Shown: positions 50,574 through 59,440, numbered from the stretch's first letter. The stretch: 64,000 bases of DNA from G963677085 sp963677085 (GCA_963677085.2 CAXXFH010000003.1:806001-870000), one strand, 5' to 3'. A program made the numbers and translations. The notes: a model not told the origin generated them from the letters alone.

Positions 50574-51938
50574 TTACCTGGTGAATTGCGGTGCAAGATT
50601 TTGTTCGATTGTCTTGGAGGTGGCGTTCCCCCTGTTCGACACCGGTGCATTCGTTTTCTGAAGTTTTGCCAAGAGTTTCTTTGCACCGCCTACAAAACGG
50701 GAATCCGGACGACCCTCCACGAATTCCGTTAATGTTTGCACCGCCTCCTCGGGACGGTCGCTCCATTGATAAGCGATGCCGATGTAGTACGCGCTTCGCC
50801 CTGCTTCGGGGCTGTTGGGGTAGAGGCGGATGAGGTCGCGCCAGCGGGCCACGGCGCGGTCGGCGTCGTGGCGGTGGTTCCATTCGATGTTGGCGGCCAA
50901 AAACAGCGCCTTGTCGGCCCAAGGGGCTTGCGGCGTGAGCTTGACGGCGGCCAGGTAGTCGACTAGCGCGGCGTCGACGTCCTGCGCCGCGCCGTCGAAG
51001 CTGTAGGCGTTTCGTCCGCGTCGGAACAGGGCCCAGGCTTTTTGTTCTTTGGTGGCGTGGGCCGTATCGTTGAGGATGCGGGTGCAGAGGTCCCACGATT
51101 GTTCGTATTGGCCGACCTCGTGGTAGATGTCGGCCAGCATGAGGATCAGCTTGGCGGTCGGGTCGCCGTCGAGCACCACCTGCGGCGTGAGCGTCTTGCC
51201 TAGTTTCTCACCTTGCAGGATGGAACCAATGATGCTAGCGATCTCGTCGTCGGCGAGCCGATCCCGCATGGCCGTGAAAGCCTCGGTGCGGGTTTTTCCG
51301 AGGTCCATATCCACGAGCACCCGGCCAAACTCCTCGGAGAGCGGGTGTCCTGCAAATTCGGACACCGCCTGGCGCATCGCGCCCAGGAAGGTCGAGCCTG
51401 CTTCCATCAGAAGCGTGAGTAAGTCCAACAGAAACGGCATGCGTCGCTTGATCTCCTGAAGCCGGCGGGCGGCTTGCGTGGCCAAGCGACGCCGCAATAT
51501 CCAGACCGTAATCAACATGGCTACCACGGCTACGAGCGGGCCGGCCGAACCAAGCCACTTCATGAACACCAATAGATAAAACGGCGAAAACAGAAGCGTG
51601 ATTACTTCGGCTCGGGCAAGGTACTCTTCAGCGAGCCAGAACCGTGGAAGGCCAGCCGCCAGAATGTGGCGCTGGATCTCCGGTAGATTCTCGCGAAACA
51701 CGGTGCGGTTGAATCGGGCCAGCAATTGGATTACCGGAAAGAACAGGCGATAGATCAGGTCGAGTCGTCGCAGTTCGTTGATGCGGGTGACATCGTAGCG
51801 CCACTGGTTGCCCTGCTGGAGATCTTCGCTGCGTAATGCCCTCAACACCCACCAAACGACTACGGCAAGCGATACGCCGATCAGGGCGCTGGCGGTTCCT
51901 TGGAAACTCGGTTCGGTGGGTATCGTTGCAGTAATCAT
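50574..51938 (-). CDS. TadC-like type II secretion F-domain fused to TPR repeats
   Basis: The 454-residue protein begins with three membrane segments and a T2SSF domain (about residues 100-245: PFLLDLLTLLMEAGSTFLGAM, LADDEIASIIGSILQGEKLG). This is the TadC type used in Tad/Flp pilus assembly. Instead of the expected closing membrane helices, the sequence passes at LTPQVV (about 246) directly into TPR-like helices (DIYHEVGQYEQSW, DKALFLAANIEWN, AYYIGIAYQWSDRPEEAVQTL) to the end. TadC normally ends in membrane helices and a separate TPR protein (TadD-like) is common nearby, so an in-frame deletion joining two genes is likely. Function as a secretion platform is doubtful. Confidence 0.8.
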   Translation of the reverse strand: MITATIPTEPSFQGTASALIGVSLAVVVWWVLRALRSEDLQQGNQWRYDVTRINELRRLDLIYRLFFPVIQLLARFNRTVFRENLPEIQRHILAAGLPRFWLAEEYLARAEVITLLFSPFYLLVFMKWLGSAGPLVAVVAMLITVWILRRRLATQAARRLQEIKRRMPFLLDLLTLLMEAGSTFLGAMRQAVSEFAGHPLSEEFGRVLVDMDLGKTRTEAFTAMRDRLADDEIASIIGSILQGEKLGKTLTPQVVLDGDPTAKLILMLADIYHEVGQYEQSWDLCTRILNDTAHATKEQKAWALFRRGRNAYSFDGAAQDVDAALVDYLAAVKLTPQAPWADKALFLAANIEWNHRHDADRAVARWRDLIRLYPNSPEAGRSAYYIGIAYQWSDRPEEAVQTLTEFVEGRPDSRFVGGAKKLLAKLQKTNAPVSNRGNATSKTIEQNLAPQFTR

Positions 51939-52039
51939 TTGAGGATTCGTCCCGGAATCATTTGGTAATTTCGCGCGGCGAACTTCGCAACTTCCCTGCC
52001 GTATCGCAATGAATTACGAAAGTCGTTTCTTTGACGTCC

Positions 52040-52183
52040 TTAGATGTTGGGATTCAAGATGACGCGGCCCCAAAGATAGGCCACGATATTGAGCACCAAC
52101 GCCGTGGCGAGCAGGATCTGCCCGATGGTGGTAGTAAACAACAACGTCGTGTTGATCGGATCGATGAAGTAATAGATACCGGA
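52040..52183 (-). pseudogene. C-terminal fragment of TadB-like secretion protein
   Basis: The last 47 codons of a TadB-type protein remain: YYFIDPINTTLLFTTTIGQILL, then a hydrophobic stretch and WGRVILNPNI before the stop at 52040. This PxNxxLLFTT motif is the usual TadB C-terminus. Upstream, at about 52183, the sequence changes to serine recombinase. It lies about 100 bp before the TadC-like gene, as expected for a tadB-tadC pair, so the recombinase element destroyed tadB. Confidence 0.78.
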
Positions 52184-52443
52184 TCAGGTTCAAGAACATG
52201 GTAGACGCGCTCCACAGTTTTTCCGTTTCGGCGGGTATTCATTTCGCTCCTGGCAGCGAGCCGATAGCCGCACGGAGGCGCACCACCGGGCCATCGTTTC
52301 ATCATCACCGCGTCGATCTTGCCGCGAAGGACGTCGTGAGCCTTTTGGTTGCCAGCGGCGGACGCCCGCATGGCCTCCGCAACTCCATAAATCCGACCAA
52401 CTGTGCTGGTAGGATCGGCGAAGCCCGTGTCCGACGTAAGGAC
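52184..52443 (-). pseudogene. Serine recombinase, middle fragment
   Basis: The codons VLTSDTGFADPTSTVGRIYGVAEAM and GGAPPCGYRLAAR belong to the part of a large serine recombinase just after its resolvase domain. It continues the N-terminal fragment at 53292-53582; IS630-A copy 2 sits between them. About 20 residues at the joint are missing. The downstream half of the recombinase has also gone, at the TadB junction near 52183. Confidence 0.8.
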
Positions 52444-53291
52444 TAGTACGTCATCCAGCAAGTTTCTTCCGGTATAGTTCCGGGAACACTCGGCGGGCGT
52501 CGTTGTTATTGAAGGTCCAGTCGATTATGGCTTTGCGGCGATTTCGGTCGCGGGCCCAAGTCGCCGCATGACGTTGAACTTCTTCGATTGTAGGAATCCG
52601 TCGCCCGAGGCATTGCTTGGTCAACACGGAGATTTCAATTTCTGCCATGTTCAGCCAACTGGCGTGCTTGGGTGTGTAGTGCCATACGATGCGTCGCAGA
52701 GATTGCTTCGCTTTCGTGGCGTCAAACGTTTCGATGAGGGACTTTTCGTTGTGCGTGTTGAGGTTGTCGAGAACCAAATGAATCCGACGAGCCTTGGGAT
52801 AACGCTGAAGCAGATCACGCACGAATCGTGCGAAATCGGCCCGTTTGCGATGACGCCGAGCCTGGACGAAGCGTTTGCCACCTTTCGGCTCAACGGCGAC
52901 AAAGATACTGCACGTGCCGCAACGACGATACTCGTAGTCCTGCTTAGCCGCCTTGCCTGGTACGGCAGGCTTGAAGGGACACGTATCGTCCAGGAGTTGA
53001 TACGGCTGCTCGTCCATGCAAATCAACGGTTCTCTCGGGTTGAACGCCTTTTCATACTGGTCGAGGACGTCCTCCATTCTGTCGCGAAACTCTTCGGTGA
53101 GTCTCGGAATGCACCATGTTTTTTTCGCCATGGCTTCATGTCGTGCTCTTTCAGCCACAACGCAACCTCGCTCTTGCTGATCGAATCGACGAAGCCTCGT
53201 TTCACGGCGTGCACGCAGAGTAGTTCCAGCGTCCAGCGGACGCGGCCCTCCGGCGGATCGCTGCAAGCCAACGCCACGACTTGCTGCTTCT
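52444..53291 (-). mobile_element. IS630-A copy 2, truncated on its ORFA side
   Basis: It starts at TA 52444 with the common end sequence and is identical in its readable part to copy 3. At about 53291 it breaks into the serine recombinase gene. The ORFA end (about 500 bp), including the terminal repeat and the HTH part, is absent. Confidence 0.9.
52451..53291 (-). pseudogene. IS630-family transposase, 5'-truncated (copy 2)
   Basis: The DDE region (CMDEQ, LVLDNLNTH, NMAEIE) and the A7 slip site (53119-53125) are intact, but only the last part of ORFA remains (CSDPPEGRVRWTLELLCVHAVK). The start codon and helix-turn-helix have been lost, so it cannot make the fused transposase. Confidence 0.88.
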
Positions 53292-53582
53292 CGCGAACCG
53301 CTCGATAGTGTCGACGAGAATCGCGTCGACTTTTACCATCCCGGTACGAATCTCGTCGAGCATTTGCCGGAACCCAGGACGCTTGCGTTTATAGCGGCCG
53401 GAGATGCCATCGTCGCGATATTTTTTGACGTAGATCCAGTTGTCCCGACGTTGTCTCTTCTTGGTTCGATCGATGTCGTCAAACTGCTGCTCCGGCGAAC
53501 GTGGGTTCTGTTCCTCGCTGGACATCCGTCCATACGTCACATAGCGCAAAGGCAGATCAGGGTTGAAGTTAGTAGTAATCAT
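53292..53582 (-). pseudogene. Serine recombinase, N-terminal fragment
   Basis: The start (53582) and first 97 residues are present: YVTYGRMSSEEQ with catalytic Ser21 or Ser22 of the YxRxS motif, then DDGISGRYKRKRPGF and DTIERFAR. The IS630-A copy 2 sequence follows directly. Large serine recombinases of this type move phage-like or integrative elements, and an adjacent attachment site may exist but cannot be placed. The fragment at 52184-52443 is the next part of the same gene. Confidence 0.85.
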
Positions 53583-53674
53583 TCTCCAGCCTCCGTTGCC
53601 CTATTTCTCGCCTCATTCGCGACGTCTGCGGCAATGCAAGAGGCGATGAACTTGACCAGCCTCGCTCGTCGATA

Positions 53675-53714
53675 GTCGGCCGCGTTGTAGAGCGAGCCGA
53701 GGCGTTGTCGCGCA
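53675..53714 (-). repeat. 40-bp duplicate of the DUF3150-like gene
   Basis: On the complement this reads GCGCGACAACGCCTCGGCTC followed by GCTCTACAACGCGGCCGAC, matching the DUF3150-like gene at about 35095-35135. It shows that the DUF3150-like gene, or the element carrying it, was once present here too. Confidence 0.75.
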
Positions 53715-53721
53715 TACACCT

Positions 53722-53907
53722 GAGGGAAAGTATTGGAAGAACGACAACATCAGAAACGCCTACGAGCGTCTGCAGAAAAAGACCGGTATCGGAAAACCGC
53801 TGAAGTCGTTGAAAAAGACGTCGGCATCGTTGATTCGCGGCAACGGCGAGTTCACTGGTCTGGAAAGCCTCTTTCTCGGCCACGCCCCGCAAAGCCGTCA
53901 CCGTTAA
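53722..53907 (+). pseudogene. Tyrosine recombinase (integrase) C-terminal fragment
   Basis: The 61 codons (KYWKNDNIRNAYERLQKKTG, SLKKTSASLIRGN, SLFLGHAPQS) are the tail of a planctomycete phage-type integrase, with LGHAP corresponding to the catalytic His region. The rest is absent. It is unrelated in sequence to the fragment at 36860-37103. Confidence 0.7.
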
Positions 53908-54473
53908 TCTGACCCTTACCGGAAACACGCAGATAAGGTACGGCCTGGATGGTGTCGGAGGTGGTGCGAATCATTTTGGTTCTCCTGTTGGGCTTAGGGG
54001 TATCAGCAGAGTCCCAGGAACGTGAACTCTGTCAAGGGGACAACAAGAACTGCGGCTACAGTGCCGAAGAGTCCGGTGTCTTTTCAGTGACATCTTGCGA
54101 AGAAGATGTTCTCGAAAACACCGCTTGAAAGGTACCTGCCGTGCGTCCGGCTGTGCTGCTGTTTCGATGGTACATTCAGGCTTCATCAGATCCCTCCTTG
54201 TGAACTGAAGGAAGGATCTGCGCAGCGATCATCTGGGCGACGATCTGCGCGATCTCTTGGCGGTCGCTCGTCGGCAACCGTTCCCAAAGCTGATTCAACG
54301 CAACCTGAAGCGCGCCCCCTTTTTGCCTGCGGACCGTCCGTTGTCGTCAGACATGGCTCTCCTCCATGAGATTCAAGGCGTTGCTCGCACCAACGTGCTA
54401 GCTCAAGCAAGGCAGCGATGGCAATCTTAGGCACCGATGCCGTCGTTGGAAAGACCGATTCTTCAGGTGCATT
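53908..54473. other. Mosaic region, small decayed open frames
   Basis: On the minus strand between about 54390 and 54190 a stretch reading LNQLWERLPTSDRQEIAQIVAQMIAAQI resembles a small accessory ORF of mobile elements, broken from its start (MSDDNGRSAGKKG) by a frameshift. Nothing else is recognisable. It may have accompanied the serine recombinase. Confidence 0.4.
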
Positions 54474-54661
54474 GTGTTCGCCCGTTCGAGCAATGGACCG
54501 AGGTGCTCGGCAGCCAGCGACTCACCGGCGCCGTCCTGGACCGGCTAACGCACCACTGCCACATCCTGGAGGCGACCGGCGAAAGCTACCGGCTGAAAGA
54601 CGCGAGAAAGCGTTCCTCCAAAAGAAAGAATCCGTCTGACAAAGGTAAGTCAGGAAGCTAG
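54474..54661 (+). pseudogene. IstB (IS21 helper ATPase) C-terminal fragment
   Basis: The residues FEQWTEVLGSQRLTGAVLDRLTHHCHILEATGESYR are the IS21 IstB C-terminus, with the rest of IstB and all of IstA missing. It is followed after about 95 bp by IS21-type end repeats, so it is the right end of an otherwise deleted IS21 element. Confidence 0.85.
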
Positions 54662-54756
54662 AGCAACCGTTGCAACCGGCCCTCCCCCATGGGGGAGGGA
54701 AGAACGTTCTTTCAAGCAACTTCCCACCCAGTTAGAATGGAAACCCTAAACCCCGA

Positions 54757-54800
54757 GCGCTGCACTTTCTAACCGATCAGCGCTGCACTTTCAGACCGGC
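54757..54800. repeat. IS21-type terminal repeats
   Basis: GCGCTGCACTTTCT (54757-54770) and GCGCTGCACTTTCA (54780-54793) repeat with a 23-bp period and are followed by GACCGGCG. Multiple short end repeats of this kind are typical of IS21 elements, and this one lies just beyond the IstB remnant. Confidence 0.65.
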
Positions 54801-55053
54801 GTTTAGACTCATGCCTCAATGCCGTCGGTAAGGTACGGCCACACGTTCACGTGATTTCGTCGGGCACTTCATTCCGGAGCGTGGAACATCGCCATTGCCA
54901 GGGCGCTGGACCTCCAACTTCCCAAATGCCCGTCGCCTCGCCGCCTCGTTGTGCGAGGAAACGACCTCGCCACGCCCTGCGCCTGCCTGCGACTATGACT
55001 GCCTGGACACAGAATTAGGTGGAAGACTTTCCTGTGGGCCGCGGCTCCACCTT
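54801..55053. other. Intergenic region with no visible gene
   Basis: About 250 bp separate the IS21 end from the DUF6414-like stop. No open frame on either strand looks like a gene. Confidence 0.4.
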
Positions 55054-55833
55054 TCATGCAGTGATATAGATGGGATATCCCAGAGTTTGCCAAGTGCTAT
55101 ACTGCCTGATGTGAAAGAGTGTTGATATCTGTCGCGGGCCTCCGATCCGTTTTGCTCCGACGCCCTCAAGAATTGACACAGGGTCAATCCCGCATATCTC
55201 CGGGTCGCTGCAAAGTGACATAATGTCTTCCCTCAAACTGCCCATTGATCTACTCTGAGTTTCCACGAGGTCGTGTGCATGTTGGTTAGCGGCTAGGAAC
55301 TCTGAGGACATTGCGGCCAGGAGTCCTGCGAAAGCGGAGTAAGTTGAAAGACGCGCACTTAGGGGTGCGCGGTCATCGCGCGGAAAATCTTCGACTAGGC
55401 AGACCCCTCTCCACAGGGAGTGATTAGAAATGAGTCCCGGGTCCTGATCTGGTGCCGCAGCGCCCCAGACGATTATGGAGCGGGCATCGGTGTCTTCCTC
55501 GACATTACCGTCGAGTCGCAACCGTTGGGCAACCATCTCCCCGCGAACAAAGCGTGTCGATTCTCCCGAAAACATCGGGTAGTAGTAAGTGCTGTCGAGT
55601 TGGCACAAGAGAGGAGGCTTGGCCGCTGTCAGGGAGTTTTCGACCAACTGTATCTTCTCATGAATCGTCATGTCTCGGGGCACACTCTTCTGCGTGCCGG
55701 ACGCCTTGACGCCCGCGATACTGACCTCGGCAGTCCACTCTGGAGCCTTGTCAATTACTTTGCCGGGGTGCAACTGTTCAGCGTACGAGTTGACGCGCCG
55801 TTCATCGATGTAAATGTATTCACGTAGTTGCAC
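55054..55833 (-). CDS. DUF6414-like protein
   Basis: The GTG at 55833 is preferred: GAGGGG lies 6 bp upstream and the family motif begins immediately (VQLREYIYIDERRVNSYAEQL, shortened REYIYIDE...). An in-frame ATG 78 bp further upstream would overlap the peptidase gene. The 259-residue protein has no signal peptide. Its N-terminus resembles DUF6414-type proteins that open with REFLYLDE. The middle has YYYPMFSGES and a helical segment at about 170-215. It is encoded 19 bp after an S41 peptidase gene, so a shared operon is likely. Function is unknown; family assignment is tentative. Confidence 0.65.
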   Translation of the reverse strand: MQLREYIYIDERRVNSYAEQLHPGKVIDKAPEWTAEVSIAGVKASGTQKSVPRDMTIHEKIQLVENSLTAAKPPLLCQLDSTYYYPMFSGESTRFVRGEMVAQRLRLDGNVEEDTDARSIIVWGAAAPDQDPGLISNHSLWRGVCLVEDFPRDDRAPLSARLSTYSAFAGLLAAMSSEFLAANQHAHDLVETQSRSMGSLREDIMSLCSDPEICGIDPVSILEGVGAKRIGGPRQISTLFHIRQYSTWQTLGYPIYITA

Positions 55834-55852
55834 GGTATTCCCCTCTCGTATC

Positions 55853-57139
55853 TTATCGAGCCAACGTTGCGGCTGAGCTTCGGCGCGGACATGGGGTACG
55901 TGTTGCCTCACTCGTCAGTTGCTCAACAAGGTGCTCAAGAGCCTTTTCCAACTGCACGTCGTGTCCGGCGCAATACCGAACATCAAACGGAACTTCAATG
56001 TCAGGAGGTACACCAACCCCTTCAAGATTTACCCCATCAATCCGGGAACTCTGCACGGCAAGAAAAAGCGCATCATCGTTCGACAGGGGAAAAAGACGCC
56101 CTCCAAGAACATGTCCCGCTGTCCGTTCTCCGATGACAGTGGCCAAATGATACTTTCGGGCACCGAATGCCAGTAATTCCTTTCCACTTCGACTAAAGGC
56201 ATTCACTAAGTAGACGGCCGGTTTTCTCCATTGGGAATCGACAATGGTTTCCGTGCCATCTCTATCGCGCATCGCAAAAACCGGAATGTCTCGGTTGAAG
56301 ATATTGAGATAATACGGCCATGCGCCACCCAGGCCATACCGAAGGTCGATAATCAAAGCATCGGCCTCTTTTAACGTGCCCCACGCAATGGCATTGAGTA
56401 GTTCTTTGTGGAATTCCTCGCCTGCGTAGGAATAGAGATGCATATAGCCGATACGCCTTCCCGCTCGTTCAATTATCCGGGCACTGGATTTCTGCGCCTC
56501 CAACAGTTCGTGTTTCGGATTGACCAGGACCGGTTGCATCACAATCGTGAGTGGCTCGGCCTGTTTCCGTCGCCTGATCTTAAAGACCACATCCCTTCCG
56601 ACAGATGATCGGAGCGAGGCGATTGGCGTATAGGGTTTGCCATCGGCCGAAAGAATTTCGTCACCTTTTTTTAATCCTGCCTTCTCGGCCACGCCTCCGG
56701 CAAGGACAGAGACAACGTAAGTCCGCTCTTCAATAACTTGAGTTAGAATACCGACGGTAGGATATCGAACTTCCTTTCCTTGAAACAGAGAGGCGATCTT
56801 CGGAATCTTGGAAAACAAATCACCTAGCTGATAATACTCATAATCGTCGGGCGTCAAATAGTAGGTATGGGAGGCATTCAACTCACGAAGCATCGTATTC
56901 ACAAGTTTGGAAAACGCTTTCGAGGTAGAAACATGCGCCAGTTGTTCGCGATAGGCGGCTTGGATGGCCGGAAAATCATGGAGGATCTGGTCGGGATTGT
57001 AGAAATGATCTTCGACGATGGTAACGATTTCTTCAAACAAATCTGGATAAGAGCATGAAGTCACCTCTGCCGCCGTAGGCGAGACTCCTATTAGTGATAG
57101 ACAGATACTGATTGTCAGCAGAAGACAGCGGTTTTTCAT
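55853..57139 (-). CDS. Exported S41-family (C-terminal processing-like) peptidase with PDZ domain
   Basis: The 428-residue protein has a signal peptide (LLLTISICLSLIGVSPTAA). A helical N-terminal region (about 30-110) precedes a PDZ domain (about 130-205: GGVAEKAGLKKGDEILSADGK) and a catalytic core (about 230-390). The core contains YMHLYSYAG, DALIIDLRYGLGG and VYLVNAFSRSGKELLAFG, with the Ser in SRSGKE as probable nucleophile and the Lys at the next turn region as base, as in tail-specific proteases. The C-terminus is Arg-rich. S41 enzymes process C-termini of periplasmic or membrane proteins. The DUF6414-like gene follows at 19 bp. Confidence 0.85.
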   Translation of the reverse strand: MKNRCLLLTISICLSLIGVSPTAAEVTSCSYPDLFEEIVTIVEDHFYNPDQILHDFPAIQAAYREQLAHVSTSKAFSKLVNTMLRELNASHTYYLTPDDYEYYQLGDLFSKIPKIASLFQGKEVRYPTVGILTQVIEERTYVVSVLAGGVAEKAGLKKGDEILSADGKPYTPIASLRSSVGRDVVFKIRRRKQAEPLTIVMQPVLVNPKHELLEAQKSSARIIERAGRRIGYMHLYSYAGEEFHKELLNAIAWGTLKEADALIIDLRYGLGGAWPYYLNIFNRDIPVFAMRDRDGTETIVDSQWRKPAVYLVNAFSRSGKELLAFGARKYHLATVIGERTAGHVLGGRLFPLSNDDALFLAVQSSRIDGVNLEGVGVPPDIEVPFDVRYCAGHDVQLEKALEHLVEQLTSEATRTPCPRRSSAATLAR

Positions 57140-57200
57140 CCTTTTTTATCCCTTCCCTTCGTTCATCGACAACCTTTTTAGCGATGGCGAACGCTCTTGT

Positions 57201-57992
57201 TCACCGAGCCGCTGATGAAGATTTTTCATTTGACATCGCGCGATTGGCGGCCCCATGGGCAGCGTTTGATTCTGTCACCTCATCAATGCGTCGAGAATGC
57301 CGCGACAGGAATTGCCACATGCTTGGATTATGGCGAGTTGACCATTCATGTGCCAGCCTTGGGACGCAAAGATATTTCACGGCGTGCCCAGCAGAACGGT
57401 ATTCGTCAGCGTCGGATTCCATGATCGTTGAAACTGAGTCGTCGGTGCCAACCACGAGCATGATGGGCAGTGGTTTGGGGAAATCGCCGAGACCTTTCGG
57501 TTTTGATCCAGAATGTGCGACAATGGCAGCAATATCATTAGTTGCACGAACGAAGCCCCGTTCGACATACCCATCAAATAGACGCGATCCCGGTCGATAC
57601 CGTAGACGGTGATCAAATGGGCAAGAAGTCGATCGAAGAAACGGACATCGGGATTTTCTTCGAGATTCGATAAGTCAATATTGACCGTTGACCACATTGA
57701 ACTGTGAGCAGCGGGATACACCAGAATGAAACCATTGTTTGCAGCTATCCGGTCAAGGCGGGAGTACTTCGCCATCGAGTCGATCGAGTCTCCATTCCCG
57801 TGAAACGCAAAAAACAACCGGTGTCGAACGTGAGATTTCGTGAGGGATTACGATTCGGTACTTGCGTTTCGTATCCGCAATGCGGAATTCGCGCGTACCA
57901 ACATCGGCGACAGGCGGACGTTCCCGGAAGGCCAGGAACGACACGCAAGCCGCGAAAGCAACAATCAGTGTCGTAACGAGAGTTCGATTCAC
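57201..57992 (-). pseudogene. Secreted esterase / PHB depolymerase-like protein, frameshifted
   Basis: A GTG start at 57992 leads into a signal peptide (TTLIVAFAACVSFLAF). The frame changes near the T6 run at 57800-57815, where FFAFHGNGDSIDSMAKYSRLD continues in another frame with GMSNGAS, the GxSxG nucleophile elbow. It changes again after FVQL near 57530, where NDIAAIVAHSGSKPKG and MLVVGTDDSVSTI follow. Each joint needs at least one small deletion. The pieces add up to an LpqC/PHB depolymerase-type alpha/beta hydrolase of about 260 residues. It must be inactive unless the assembly has errors. Confidence 0.75.
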
Positions 57993-58082
57993 GGGTATTG
58001 AGAGTGTCCTCCGTGGCAGAACGACAGCAATCAGCAGACGTTTTGGGCGTCCAGGCACGAATTGTTCTGCTGGATTGCCTGG

Positions 58083-58478
58083 TTAAGTGGTCCTCTTCCG
58101 TTCTATGTGGGATTCTATCGCGACAAGAGCTTCCCTTGCCTCTTTCCGAACCCAATTGTTGCTGCTCCTCTTCGTAGCTTTGAGGTGGGGAATGGCTGCT
58201 TCCGCTGCGTCGCCCATGGAAGCAAGTGTCCGTGCAACTCGACCGCCCAATTTGGTTTCACGGTTGCGGTCCAATAACCCAGCGAGCTGGGGCACAACTC
58301 GGGCGGCCTTCGGTCCGAGCTTGCTGATGCAGTGAAGGGCGACCGAGGCGACGTGCGGCGACGCCCCGCAGGCGAGCTGAACGAACCAGTCGAGTTCGTC
58401 CAACTTCGGTCCCCGCTTCGCTATAGCTGCCATTTTATCTGCTGTGGAATGTTCTTCCGCGTCTGGCATTCTGGTCAC
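58083..58478 (-). CDS. HEAT-repeat protein, start next to IS5
   Basis: The 131-residue protein consists of HEAT-like helices (SVALHCISKLGPKAARVVPQLAGLL, RTLASMGDAAEAAIPHLKA). It reads from GTG 58478, whose first base is 1 bp from the TTA target repeat of IS5 (58479-58481), so the original 5' end or promoter may have been displaced to beyond 62941. The start may therefore be artificial and the gene truncated. The role is probably protein binding. Confidence 0.65.
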   Translation of the reverse strand: MTRMPDAEEHSTADKMAAIAKRGPKLDELDWFVQLACGASPHVASVALHCISKLGPKAARVVPQLAGLLDRNRETKLGGRVARTLASMGDAAEAAIPHLKATKRSSNNWVRKEAREALVAIESHIERKRTT

Positions 58479-58481
58479 TTA

Positions 58482-59440
58482 GAGGCTATCCGGAAAGGGG
58501 TGTTTGTTGTAAGTAGTGAGGCTGCATAGAATTACACCTCCAAATTCAAGGAAAGGTAATTGCTATGCAGACGATTACGCGAAAGCGATATACGACCGAT
58601 TTGACCGATGAACAATGGGCAATCCTGGAGCCGCTGATTCCACCCGCGAAGCGGGGAGGACGACACCGCACGGTGAACCTGCGGGAGGTGATCAACACGA
58701 TCCTGTACCTCAATCGCACGGGCTGCCAATGGGACATGCTGCCCCATGACTTGTTGCCCAAAAGCACGGTGTACGACTATTTTGCCCGCTGGCGCGATGA
58801 CGGCACGTGGCAACGGATGATGGATGCCCTGCGAGCCCGGGTCCGGACGGCGGTCGGCCGAGAGCCGACGCCCAGTGCCGCAGTGATCGACAGCCAGACG
58901 GTCAAGACCACGGAGGCTGGCGGGGAACGCGGATACGACCCCGGCAAGAAGACCACCGGCCGAAAACGCCATTTTCTCGTGGATACGCTGGGCTTGCTGC
59001 TGGTTGTCGTGGTGACCAGCGCGGCCTGGGATGATGCCTGGGCGGTCCCGTCGGTGTTGGGACAGATGCGTCGGCGTGACTATCCGCGATTGCGCACGAT
59101 CTTTGCGGACCAGAAGTACCACAACCATGACTTGGAAGCCTGGATGGCACAATCCCACCAACCCTGGAAGCTGGAAGTCGTCCCGCGACGGGAGACGCCT
59201 GGCCGGTTCGAGTTGCAGCCCAAACGCTGGGTGGTGGAACGCACCTATGCGTGGAACGGACGGTATCGTCGGCACAACAAAGACCTGGAGCGGCGAACGG
59301 ATTCGAGCGAGTCGATGATCCGCATCAGCACGATTCACTTGATACTCCGACGTCTGACCAAGCCCCATCCCGTTCCTGAGTTCCATTACCGTGCCGCGTG
59401 AAAAGCCTCAATTTCCCGGGGAATCTTCCCGGATAGCCTC
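58482..59440 (+). mobile_element. Complete IS5-family insertion sequence
   Basis: The 959-bp element has terminal repeats GAGGCTATCCGGAA / (complement) GAGGCTATCCGGGAA and TTA on both sides (58479-58481, 59441-59443). It carries one intact transposase gene and is the first unit of a tandem array of four elements. Confidence 0.93.
58565..59401 (+). CDS. IS5-family transposase
   Basis: The 278-residue DDE transposase has the N-terminal domain (LTDEQWAILEPLIPP, TILYLNRTGCQWDMLP) and the catalytic block: IDSQTVK (first Asp), DTLGLL, IFADQKY (second Asp) and RWVVERTYAW (Glu). Length and motifs are normal, and AAAGG lies about 9 bp upstream. It should be functional. Confidence 0.96.
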   Translation: MQTITRKRYTTDLTDEQWAILEPLIPPAKRGGRHRTVNLREVINTILYLNRTGCQWDMLPHDLLPKSTVYDYFARWRDDGTWQRMMDALRARVRTAVGREPTPSAAVIDSQTVKTTEAGGERGYDPGKKTTGRKRHFLVDTLGLLLVVVVTSAAWDDAWAVPSVLGQMRRRDYPRLRTIFADQKYHNHDLEAWMAQSHQPWKLEVVPRRETPGRFELQPKRWVVERTYAWNGRYRRHNKDLERRTDSSESMIRISTIHLILRRLTKPHPVPEFHYRAA

